Assembly (NCBI RefSeq): GCF_019393635.1
Contig: NC_057867.1
Location: forward strand, 73,473,492 to 73,537,491
DNA length: 64,000 nucleotides
Source: Dromiciops gliroides
Lineage: Eukaryota; Chordata; Mammalia; Microbiotheria; Microbiotheriidae
Reading direction: 5' to 3'
Under the pieces are notes generated by a model, which was given only the letters and a program-made list of their open reading frames with translations, was not told where the DNA came from and made no database searches. The translations under genes and the position numbers were made by a program. This document shows positions 55,540-64,000 of the stretch, piece after piece (position 1 is the stretch's first letter; every line of letters starts with the position of its first letter).

Positions 55540-56435
55540 ACATACCTATCTCCTTCCATGGGAATGCTCTTCATTCCCCTGCCCCATCCCCCGAACTGAT
55601 TGGAGATTTTCTTTCTTTTCCTCTCTTTGAATCCCTTCCATTGCCATCTAACCTATTCACCGTTAGCTTCTCTTCTTTCTGAGAGTATAATAATTATTTT
55701 CCCGTGGACTTGATTAGGGTATATCACATAACAGTCTACCTCACTTCTCCCCTTTCATACACCTTCACATTCTATAGTCTATTCTTATAATGTTTCCAAA
55801 TTGCTTTATGGTGTGGTTGGACCAGTATATAATATTTTTCTAAATTTCTCTAAAGTGTTTAATATAAATTATCCACGTCAGTGATGTAACTGAGACAACC
55901 TGCTACAAGCTCATTTGATTCCCCATCCATTAGACTAGGATAGACAGAAATGTCAGAAACATTTAGGCATACTTTGAACCAGTTCATAAATACAATATGT
56001 AAAGGTAATATATTTTGATCAAATTACTCAACCTGATGTTGTCAACCAGGACCAAGGACTGTTTCACTGTTTCCAAACGCAGCATGAATTCTTTTCTGAA
56101 AAACCAACAGCAAGTTAAGTCACTCCATAAAAGAATTTGAAGTTTGTTAGAAATCTAGAAGGTTCCTATAGGATTCACTTAGTTTTTATTTCTTGAACGT
56201 GACATTGAGGCTTAATGCTTTGTAGAGAGTTCTCATCAAGCACTGTGTCTTATTGTGTATTTCGTTTTGTGTGTTTACTTCTATTTCTGCAGGCTCTTTT
56301 GAAGTATCAGCATTTCCACTGAAGTTCTGAAAAAGCCTGCAATGGAATTTTACAATATTTGAGGCCTAGGGTAAATAGAATGTAACAAGCAAGGAGAGCT
56401 AAGAAATATCAGGGAATACCAGTTCCTAATTGTTT
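55540..56435. other. Unassigned sequence
   Basis: Nothing recognised. Confidence 0.4.
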
Positions 56436-56439
56436 AATG

Positions 56440-56648
56440 TTTTGTTGTTGTTCAGTTGTGTCTGACTCTTCACGACCTTGTCGTCTGTGGAGTTTTCTTG
56501 GCAAAGATACTGGAGTAGTTTGCCATTCCCTTCTCCAGAGGTTAAGTGGCTTCCCCAGGGTCACACAGCTAGTCTGAGGTCACATTTGAATTCAAGTCTT
56601 CCTGACTCCAGGCCCAGCATACTATCCACTGAGCCAGGTAGCTGCCTC
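56440..56648 (-). mobile_element. CORE-SINE, reverse
   Basis: gttttcttggcaaagatact, cagggtcacacagctagtct, ccaggcccagcatactatcc. Confidence 0.85.
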
Positions 56649-56649
56649 A

Positions 56650-57580
56650 TGTTTTAGTTAAGAACAACTCCCAAGGATTGATTTGGATATGCACGGATGG
56701 GAAAGAGGAAGAGGGTTCATGTCAGTGATGGCAATATAGACTTAAGAGGTAGGATAAGAGAAATCAATAAGTCGTCCTATTAAAATATAATAATGTCTGC
56801 TTTCATAAGAAGTATGGTTATCCATATCTAGGTGCTGTAATCATCTATGTTAAAGAGTGTAATTCATTAGAAGTTAGTTTCTTGTAGACTCATTTTTGCT
56901 ATCATTTGAGAATCAGAGCATAATAATGAAACTCTTAAGGGATTAAATTCACTTGACTCAAACCCCAAATAAATCACATAATACAAACTTTTCCCCAAGC
57001 CTTCAGAAAGAGATTGTGCTAAAAGTGGGAAGAAATGAATGATCACTCAGTTACAGAAAATGAAAGTTGTGTTGTGGCTTAATAATGCAGAAAATGCAAT
57101 TAGACTTAATTCAAATTATTAGTAAATATATTCTCATATGGAGGTAATGGAAAACCTTTGGAAACATCTCAAGCTGCTAATATAAGAAAGAGAAGGTGGA
57201 CCGAAATTTGACAAAGGCACATAAATGCCCTTCTGCTTTATTAGTGTGTATATCTTTCAGTTGTATAAGCAGAAAGGAACTGGAATGATATTCCCCTATA
57301 AACAGGGGAGAAAAAAATATAATTAGCTTCAAAATAATGAATATCCATCACATAAAACTGAAAAACTTATATATGAATATGCAGTTCCCTTGTCTTTTTT
57401 TCTGAATTAGAATACAATTAGTGAATGCTTCTGGATTTTTTAAGCTTTTTGAAAACTCTCTGGTTTATGGAAATTATGCTTGCAAAGAGTGATGACCATT
57501 AGGGAAAGCACTATAGAAGTATTAGCTATTATTATTAATTATTGCTATCTAGTCCCTTTCCTCCTCTGCCCTCCCTTTTT
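56650..57580. other. Unassigned AT-rich sequence
   Basis: No repeats except a CORE-SINE-like 3' scrap near 57,480-57,550. No gene. Confidence 0.4.
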
Positions 57581-57582
57581 TT

Positions 57583-57730
57583 TTTGGGGGGGGGAGGGAG
57601 GCAATGAGGGTTAAGTGACTTGACCAGGGTCACACAGCTAGTAAGTGTCAAGGGTCTGAGCCCGGATTTGAACTCATGTCTTCCTGAATCCAGGGCTGGT
57701 GCTTTATCTACTGCACCACCTAGCTGCCCC
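57583..57730 (-). mobile_element. tRNA-derived marsupial SINE
   Basis: Reverse full copy. Confidence 0.95.
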
Positions 57731-57734
57731 CCAC

Positions 57735-57930
57735 CCTTTTTACAATGTCTATCAAGCTCCCTGATCAGTTAACAAACTTCTCATTTTCAATTCCTCCAAC
57801 CTCTCTCCATCCTCTTTTCACTAGAATGTAAGCTTCTTTAGGGCAGACACTGTTTTTGCCTTTCTTTCTATCCGTGGAGCCTGGTACACAGTAAATGCTT
57901 AATAAATGTTTTTTGACCTGACAATTGCTT
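57735..57930 (+). mobile_element. LINE-2 3' end
   Basis: ctagaatgtaagcttcttta, gggcagacactgtttttgcc, taaatgcttaataaatgttt. Confidence 0.8.
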
Positions 57931-57964
57931 ATAACCCTATGGAAGACTTAAAAGGAATTTTTTT

Positions 57965-58104
57965 GGGGGGGCGGGGCAAGGGGGTTAAGTGACTTGCCCA
58001 GGGTCACACAGCTAGCAGGTGTCAAGTGTCTGAGGCCGCATTTGAACTCAGGTACTCCTGAATCCAGGGCCGGTGCTTTATCCACGGTGCCACCTAGCCA
58101 CCCC
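57965..58104 (-). mobile_element. tRNA-derived marsupial SINE
   Basis: Reverse full copy starting in a G-run. Confidence 0.95.
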
Positions 58105-58109
58105 AAAAG

Positions 58110-58900
58110 GAAAATTTTTTGTTCAGACTTTTGCCCCTATTAACGAGGCAAGATTCAGGAAAAAGAGAATTAAGTTTATTAAAAATATGTCAAGGTAGCA
58201 ACATGCCTCCCCCAAAACTGATTTATATGCTGGACTGGGAATAGCCAGTCACTGAGTTAGCATAACTTTGTTGAGGGGGGAGACATGTGGTAGGGGTCCT
58301 TAGTTATTTCTCTGTAAAGAATTATACTCCAGGGGCAGCTAGGTGGCGCAGTGGATAGAGCACCGGCCCTGGATTCAGGAGTACCTGGGTTCAAATCCGG
58401 CCTCAGACACTTAACACACACTTACTAGCTGTGTGACCCTGGGCAAGTCACTTAACCCCAATTGCCTCACTAAAAAAACAAAAAACAAAAAAAAGAATTA
58501 TACTCCAGCACACAGTCCAATTAGAATAAAATGTTTTTTTTATTTGGGCACTGGAAACAGTGATGAGAGGGAAGTGGAAGACAGCCTCAAGGGGAGGAGA
58601 TGGCTTAGAAACATTCTCCAAAGCTTTTATAGAGGATAGATGGGGTGACCACCTGACAATGGAAAGTTCCTTTTGGGGGTGGGGTGAGAAAAGCTTAAAT
58701 GAGGGGTGGTGGTCCTGACTTCAGGAGTTATCTCTGTCCCTGGGCTCAGCTCAAGTAGTAGCCTCGCCTAATGGCCTCATCTCCTTTACTTCTTAGGTGT
58801 GTCAACTTTCCATAGCATCCTCTCCAGTCCTAGTTGTTCCTTCTCTCATGCTGCAAAATATTGTAAAAAGTGTAATGGAGCCACCTCTTACCTCTTGGGG
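58110..58900 (-). mobile_element. LTR-like sequence, split by a SINE
   Basis: On the minus strand two TATA/poly(A) pairs appear in order: ctataaaagc (about 58,624-58,633) with CAAATAAA (about 58,540-58,547), then gcatataaatc (about 58,220-58,230) with TTAATAAACTT (about 58,171-58,181). It may be two LTRs or one complex LTR. Ends not resolved. Confidence 0.4.
58333..58492 (+). mobile_element. tRNA-derived marsupial SINE
   Basis: Full copy. Perfect 16-bp duplication aagaattatactccag at 58,317-58,332 and 58,493-58,508. Confidence 0.97.
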
Positions 58901-59395
58901 AGCTGATTGATTAAATTTTCACTGTGAGCATTTACATTTCAGAAATCAGGAAAGGTGAAAGTCAGGGATTGATTTATTGTATTGTTAGTTGTATAAATTT
59001 AAGTGATGGTGAAAATGTCAATAATGCAGATTAAACTTCAAATATGTCCTGCTTATATCTCTCCGCCCCTGCCCCGAGCTGGTTGTTAAATAATATACCC
59101 GCAATCTTACCATCACCCATAACTCTGATCTCCCTAGTATTTTGAAATCCATTATTCTTCTCTTTAGACATAATCTCCTGTCCTTACATATTTTTCTCTG
59201 CCTCACTCCTCTTACCCCCTGTCCTTCCATAGTTCCCTGTTGTCCTAGCCAGGGGTTTTTAAACTGAAGTCCTTGACCTTGGCTTTTAAATCTTGATAAC
59301 TTTTTCAACGTACTTGGTTTCCTTTGTAATCCTATTTATTTAATTTTGTGCATTTAAAAAGGTGATTCTGAGAAAAAGTCTATTCATAGGTTTCT
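58900..59395. other. Unassigned, with a MITE-like piece
   Basis: 59,250-59,395 resembles the MITE at 0.9 kb (aggggtttttaaactgaagt, gattctgagaaaaagtc). The rest is unrecognised. Confidence 0.35.
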
Positions 59396-59399
59396 CCAG

Positions 59400-60275
59400 C
59401 CTATCCTGACCCATCTCCATGGTCCTGGCCTGACCCTGGAGTTGACCAGTTCCAAAGTACACTTTCCTTCATCTGTGACTTCCAGTCCTTTAGTCCTATT
59501 AACATTCAACTCCCAGACAACTTTCTACAGCTGATCCTGTCTTCTCTAGCAATGCCCACACCACCAAAAGGCTGGATCCACTCCATATTCATGAATTCTG
59601 ATCTCTGGCCCCTACTACAACTTAGCAAAACTTTCTTCATCCTTAATTGACTTTCCAACCCATTCTCGTCTGCAGATCCTTCAGTCTTTCTCTTTTCAAG
59701 CTTCCCGGTCATCCCTATCACCCTTTTTTCTCAGCCAATGTCTCTGACTTCTTTTCTTATGACATACAGGCCACCCGCCGCCAGCTTCCTTCTCTCCCCT
59801 GTGTAACATCTTCAGACTCCTTGATTTCTTTACCAGTTCTCTCCTTTACCTTTATGTCTATTGAAGAGGTGGCCCTTCTTCTTGCCAAGACCAGCCCCTC
59901 TGCTTATGGCCTTGAACCTATGTAATCCTGTCTCCTCTGGGACTTTACCACTGCAATCTCTCCCTTGCTTTGTCTGTCTATCTCTCATCTTCAATCTCTC
60001 TCCTTCTGTTAGCTGTCCCAGGCCCTCCCTCAATATGCCCATCCTTAAGCTATTTGGTTTGGTACCCTAGGACTTATTCTTACCAGTCTCTTTTTTTAAA
60101 TTTATTTTTTAAGAGAGGCAATTGGGGTTAAGTGACTTGCCCAGGGTCACAGAGCTAGTAAGTGTCAAGTGTCCGAGGCCAGATTTGAACTCAGGTCCTC
60201 CTGAATCCAGGGCCGGTGCTCTATCCACTGCATCACCTAACTGCCCCTGAAGGCTCTTAATAAATGTAGGTTGAA
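59400..60275 (+). mobile_element. LINE-2, internally deleted, with a nested SINE
   Basis: The plus-strand frame at 59,647-59,925 and the text after it resemble the L2 region before the RT (L-K-SPSAYGLEPM, then LFNLS-like words also seen at 6.9 kb). The usual 3' end (gctcttaataaatgtaggtt) follows the SINE at 60,248. Confidence 0.65.
60100..60247 (-). mobile_element. tRNA-derived marsupial SINE
   Basis: Reverse full copy inside the L2. Confidence 0.95.
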
Positions 60276-60458
60276 TTGACCTTTTTTTGTCCCATCAGTA
60301 TGGAAAGATCAAAGGAGATAAATCATAACAAAATGTACAATTTCACCTAAAATAGTTAGTTTTCCTTTGAAGTAGTTCATATGTGTGACATCTCTCATAC
60401 TATGTGGAAAATCTAACCTTCTGTGAGAAAGGCACTTTAAGAATTTATCTTTCTGCAG

Positions 60459-60523
60459 GTATATTACGAGTATGCACAGAGGAAGAGGGGCGGAAGAGAG
60501 ATTTCATCCATCAGCTCCTAAAG
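60459..60523 (+). CDS. Candidate internal coding exon of an unknown gene
   Basis: 65 bp between a good acceptor (atctttctgcag, ending 60,458; branch-like tctaacc near 60,410-60,416) and a donor (AAGgtaata at 60,521). After two bases that complete an upstream codon, one frame gives 21 residues (ILRVCTEEEGRKRDFIHQLL and K) and ends exactly at the donor. A second frame is also open and the third hits a stop. The exon is purine-rich, holds two CpGs and sits in repeat-free AT-rich flanks, as conserved exons often do. The protein is not recognised. No second exon was found in the window, so this could be chance. If real, the gene runs on the plus strand and extends well beyond the window. Confidence 0.35.
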
Positions 60524-61010
60524 GTAATAATTATCAAATGCCCATGTTTTCAAATTAATTTCTCAATTTAAATATGCATATAGACATGAACTATAATAAA
60601 ACTGAAAATATAAAAACCATTTTAAATGAATGGCAGATATAAGGAAACTCACTATTTTAATAAATCAACATTATTGATGAGAAACTGATTCTCAGATCAA
60701 CTTTATTTCAAAGAATATTTAATTAGAAAAGTTTCACAGTACTCTAGGCACATAGGAGGTGATTCACATTCATTCTCTACATGAATGATGAATGAATGAA
60801 TGAATGAATGAGCAGTAGATTTGTAGTCAAGGAACCTCAGTCAGAAGGTCAGTTACATGTAAGATATATTCAGAGTTGGTAGATGGTAACATGAAAAAGA
60901 CATGGGGTAGGGGGAGGGTAAGGGAACGTTTGGGAAAGACTTTCTGCACGAGGTAGGATTTGAGATGAGTTTTGAAGGAAGCCAAACCTGTGTTAAAATC
61001 TCAAACTACC
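60524..61010. other. Unassigned, with (GAAT)n
   Basis: AT-rich. A (GAAT)n tract of about six units is at 60,783-60,811. Confidence 0.5.
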
Positions 61011-61011
61011 G

Positions 61012-61168
61012 GGGGCGGCTAGGTGGCGCAGTGGATAAAGCACTGGCCTTGGATTCAGGAGTACCTGAGTTCAAATCCAGCCTCAGACACTTGACACTTA
61101 ACTAGCTGTGTGACCCTGGGAAAGTCACTTAACCCTCATTGCCCTGCAAAAATTAAAAAAAACAAAAA
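61012..61168 (+). mobile_element. tRNA-derived marsupial SINE
   Basis: Full copy ending in an A-rich tail with C interruptions. Confidence 0.95.
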
Positions 61169-61199
61169 ACAAAACCTCAAACTACCCCTAACCCTAAAT

Positions 61200-61322
61200 T
61201 CATTTCTAACCCTAAGCCACAAGTCACTTAATCCATTTGGGGCCAGTTTCTTCATGGGTAAAATGAGTGGCTTGCTCTCAGTCTCTAAGGTCCCTCCCAG
61301 TTCTAAATTCTATGATCCCTAT
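61200..61322 (+). mobile_element. MIR-type SINE 3' part
   Basis: cacaagtcacttaatccatt, ttcatgggtaaaatgagtgg, aaggtccctcccagttctaa, attctatgatccct. Confidence 0.7.
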
Positions 61323-61324
61323 AC

Positions 61325-62040
61325 ATTTGGGAGCCATTTTGGGAAGCGTCAAATGAGGCCTGAAGCAGATTAAAATTTCACTTGAAAATATTTAACAAAA
61401 TAAATAAAAATACAAGAAATCATAGATAATCTTAATGTTTTAATAATACAAATAGTTTTAAAAGTCATTATGTGGCCCTCAGAGAGCCTTATGCATGATG
61501 TAGCGGCCCCCATTTCTGTTTGCTCTGTGCCACGACTAGAGGGCAATTATGGATTCCTTCTCTCTTCTATATTTCACTGACTTTCCTGGATGCCTGTCTA
61601 AGGAAGCAGTGGGGTGCTGCTCTGCCTGCTTGGTCCCTGAAACTGTTGTTGCCATGCTTGGGATTTTCCAAGCCTTTGGTCACACTGTTTCTATTTTCTC
61701 ATGTTCAGATACTTGGAGAGCCATGGAAACTCCCTTCCCCACTCCTTTCCAACTTTTACAAGCAGGTAGCTCTATGGTGTTTAATTCAGGCAAGCAAACC
61801 TTCATTACTCACCTACTGTGTGTCAGCCACTGTTTTAGGAATTGTTGAGAAACTTGTGGGAGCCAAGGAAGGAAATCTAGGTACTATGCTTTTAGGCCAC
61901 AGAGGGCAAAAATCACTCATTACATACTACTGGTAGCTTTCTATTTAGCCAACATTCAGGTGCCCTGTGTTCACTATGTTAAAGTGGCTACATGAATGAA
62001 GGGTCTCAGAAGCCATGGAACATAAATAATCATAATAAAA
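61325..62040. other. Unassigned sequence
   Basis: Contains overlapping 138- and 99-codon plus ORFs (61,520-61,936; 61,549-61,848). Neither shows a known motif or clear coding bias. Confidence 0.4.
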
Positions 62041-62044
62041 TTAA

Positions 62045-62130
62045 ATTATATGTGTCTATGTGTGTATCTCCATACATGTGTGCACATATATACACACATA
62101 CATACACATATACGCATACATATACACATC
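62045..62130. repeat. CA/TA/TG microsatellite
   Basis: Impure tatgtgtc, cacata and tacaca series. Confidence 0.85.
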
Positions 62131-62134
62131 ACCC

Positions 62135-62880
62135 TTCCAAAAATCTGAAGACATTTGTAAGAAATTTGGTTAAGAGCAGGGAGCAGCTATATGGGATAGA
62201 ACAAGCCGAGTACAAGTAGGAAAGATGGCTCCACTGATGTAGCAGGGGTTTGGTTGCCACATTGGAAAGCCAATCATAATAGCTATTAATGAGGCACCAG
62301 TGTTTGTTAGACTGGGTCTTTGGTCCTATCCCGAACTTGAACAATTGGCTCCATAGTCTTAAACAAGCTGTTCCTATTTTGAAGAGAAAGCAATCAGAAA
62401 TGCAAATGAGTCATGCACTTTCCCTCTCTCCAGAGGACACCCCCCTTTTTATCCAGGTAGAATAACCTTCCTAATTAAAATGATTCTGAATGCCCAAACT
62501 AACAACCCAAGAAGGAATGCAAAACAAATGATAAGATTCTATTTTCTAGTTTTTAAACTTGGCCCATGAATCTTATGGGAAAGATCAATGACTCACCTAG
62601 ATTAAGAAAAGGGCAGTAGTGGGTGGAGGGAATGCAATGATGAACTGTGCAGATTAAAGTAGTGAAAACACCTGCTGCCTTTAATATAAAGACATGATCT
62701 CGAACATGATTAAGGCTTCAACTGATTTAAATGTGACAACTTAAGATTCAAGGTGGTGTCTGAATGAGTGTAAAACCCTGAATGTGATGTTGCTTCTGAT
62801 GTGGAACAAAGAAGGTATGAAGCTACTTAGTGACCTTTGGTCTCTCACTTTCATTCAGTGCATTCAGTAAACATTTATTC
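62135..62880. other. Unassigned sequence
   Basis: No repeats and no gene recognised. Confidence 0.4.
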
Positions 62881-62883
62881 TGC

Positions 62884-63290
62884 TGTGCCCAACTCTTTTT
62901 TTTTTTTTTTTTTTTTTTTTGGTGAGGCAATTGGGGTTAAGTGACTTGCACAGGGTCACACAGCTAGTAAGTGTTAAGTATCTGAGGATGGATTTGAACT
63001 CAGGTTCTCCTGAATCCAAGGCCAGTGCTCTATCCACTAGCTGCCCCCTGCCCAACTCTTTGTGACCCCCTCCCCCCATTTAGGGTTTTCTTGGCAGAGA
63101 TCCTGGAGTGGTTTGCCATGTCCTCCAACTAATTTCACAGATGAGGAAACTGAGGCAAACAGTGAAGTGACTTACCCAGGGTCACACAGCTAGGAAGTGT
63201 CTGAAGCCAGATTTGAACTCAGGAAGATGAGCCTTCCTGATTCCAAGCGCAGTGCTCTGGCCATTGTGCTACCTAGCTGCCCCATTTATT
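62884..63290 (-). mobile_element. CORE-SINE with a SINE in its tail
   Basis: tgcccaactctttgtgaccc, gggttttcttggcagagatc, gatgaggaaactgaggcaaa, cagggtcacacagctaggaa, cctagctgcccc. Confidence 0.88.
62899..63048 (-). mobile_element. tRNA-derived marsupial SINE
   Basis: Reverse copy with T22. Duplication tgcccaactcttt at 62,886-62,898 and 63,049-63,061. Confidence 0.95.
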
Positions 63291-63489
63291 AAACACCTAC
63301 TATGTGCCAGGCATCTCTTTTTTGTACTGTAAAATATATTTTATGGAGATATTTTCCTTCACTTTTTCGCTCTCCTTAATAAAGAAAAAGCACTCGATCC
63401 AGTGACTGTATCTGCTTCTGTACCTACCTGGTAGTCTCCCACCTCTCTGCTGACAGGAGGGAAGTCTATTGTTTATCTGTCTTCTGGGA

Positions 63490-63930
63490 CCAATATGGCC
63501 TTTTTAAACTATGCTTTTGAAACCCTTCAAAACCCATCTAATTACTACTTTCCAGTTCTCTCAGGTTTGACTCTTTTCCACATACTCTGTGATCCAGCAA
63601 CATCACTGCTTGCTCTTCCTCAGAGTATGGACTCCACCTCCCTTTCTGGGCCTGGAATGCTCTCTATTATCACCCCTGCCTCCCTGGCATACTTCAAGAC
63701 TCAACTCTAATCCCACCTTCTCCAAGAGGCCTGTTCCAGGCCCGCCATGCATAACACCTTCCCTCTGAGTTCACCTCCCATTTCCACTGTTTGTATTTTA
63801 TATGCATGTAGTCTCTTCCATTACAATGGGAGCTCCTTGAGGGCTTTTCTTTGTATCCTCTGAGGTCAGCATGGTACTTGCCATCTACTAGGTGTTTGCT
63901 GACTGTGCTTGGTGCATGTTAAGCACTAAA
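63490..63930 (+). mobile_element. LINE-2 3' part
   Basis: cttcaaaacccatctaatta, aagactcaactctaatccca, ccttctccaagaggcctgtt and acaatgggagctccttgagg, in L2 3' order, with the tail decayed. Confidence 0.65.
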
Positions 63931-64000
63931 AATGCCCATCCATATTCTTCATTTCAGTCTGATTACTCCTGAGTTCAGCTCCCTTTTATCATTTCTCTTT

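Noticed and set aside
61520..61936. 138-codon plus-strand ORF
   Set aside because: It overlaps another ORF of 99 codons, shows no domain or splice context, and is a length possible by chance in 64 kb.
15915..63079. Recurring peptide related to PRVTQLVSVKCLRPDLNSG in many ORFs
   Set aside because: It is the translation of the tRNA-derived SINE in one frame, not a protein family.

Overview
The window is nuclear DNA from a marsupial, probably Australidelphian although the species cannot be fixed. The evidence is the interspersed repeats. Dozens of copies of a ~150-bp tRNA-derived SINE of marsupial type are spread on both strands. They sit with CORE-SINEs of the MIR/MAR1 type, LINE-1 3' ends with the marsupial 3'UTR, LINE-2, CR1/L3 and old ERV LTRs. 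Nothing prokaryotic, no CRISPR array and no rRNA or real tRNA gene is present.

Layout. 1-5 kb: CORE-SINEs, an L1 fragment inserted in a CORE-SINE, a small DNA transposon and a 1.6-kb CR1/L3 LINE on the minus strand. 5.1-6.4 kb: the only intact protein gene, an intronless RNF170-like ORF on the minus strand reading out of a CpG island that carries GC boxes, a CCAAT box, a palindromic E-box and an RFX-type X-box. 6.7-8.7 kb: an L2 LINE. 8.7-12.1 kb: a 3.4-kb G/T-strand-biased degenerate TG/TA array joined directly to the L2 3' end. 12-25 kb: SINEs, microsatellites, old repeat fragments and one small retroposed insert. 25-32 kb: endogenous-retrovirus debris (LTRs, a tRNA-Leu-type primer-binding site, two copies of an unidentified element, one split by L1). 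32-47 kb: mainly unrecognised sequence with SINEs, two SINEs in one target site, an LTR, an L1-in-L1 insertion and a 204-bp inverted duplication 5 kb apart. 47.5-49.2 kb: a SINE-free AT-rich stretch that may be regulatory. 50.3-54.2 kb: a decayed antisense L1 ORF2. 54.6-64 kb: LTR-like pieces, a tandem array of splice-acceptor-like units, L2 and SINEs, and a 65-bp candidate coding exon at 60,459-60,523 on the plus strand.

How it fits together. The RNF170-like copy keeps every RING ligand, its membrane segments and an AATAAA touching the stop codon, so it looks like a retained retrogene with its own promoter rather than debris. If the candidate exon is real, much of the rest could be intron of a large plus-strand gene. 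No new multi-gene system is visible. The most interesting items are the retrogene and its promoter, the candidate exon, the G/T array, the inverted duplication and several datable nested insertions.
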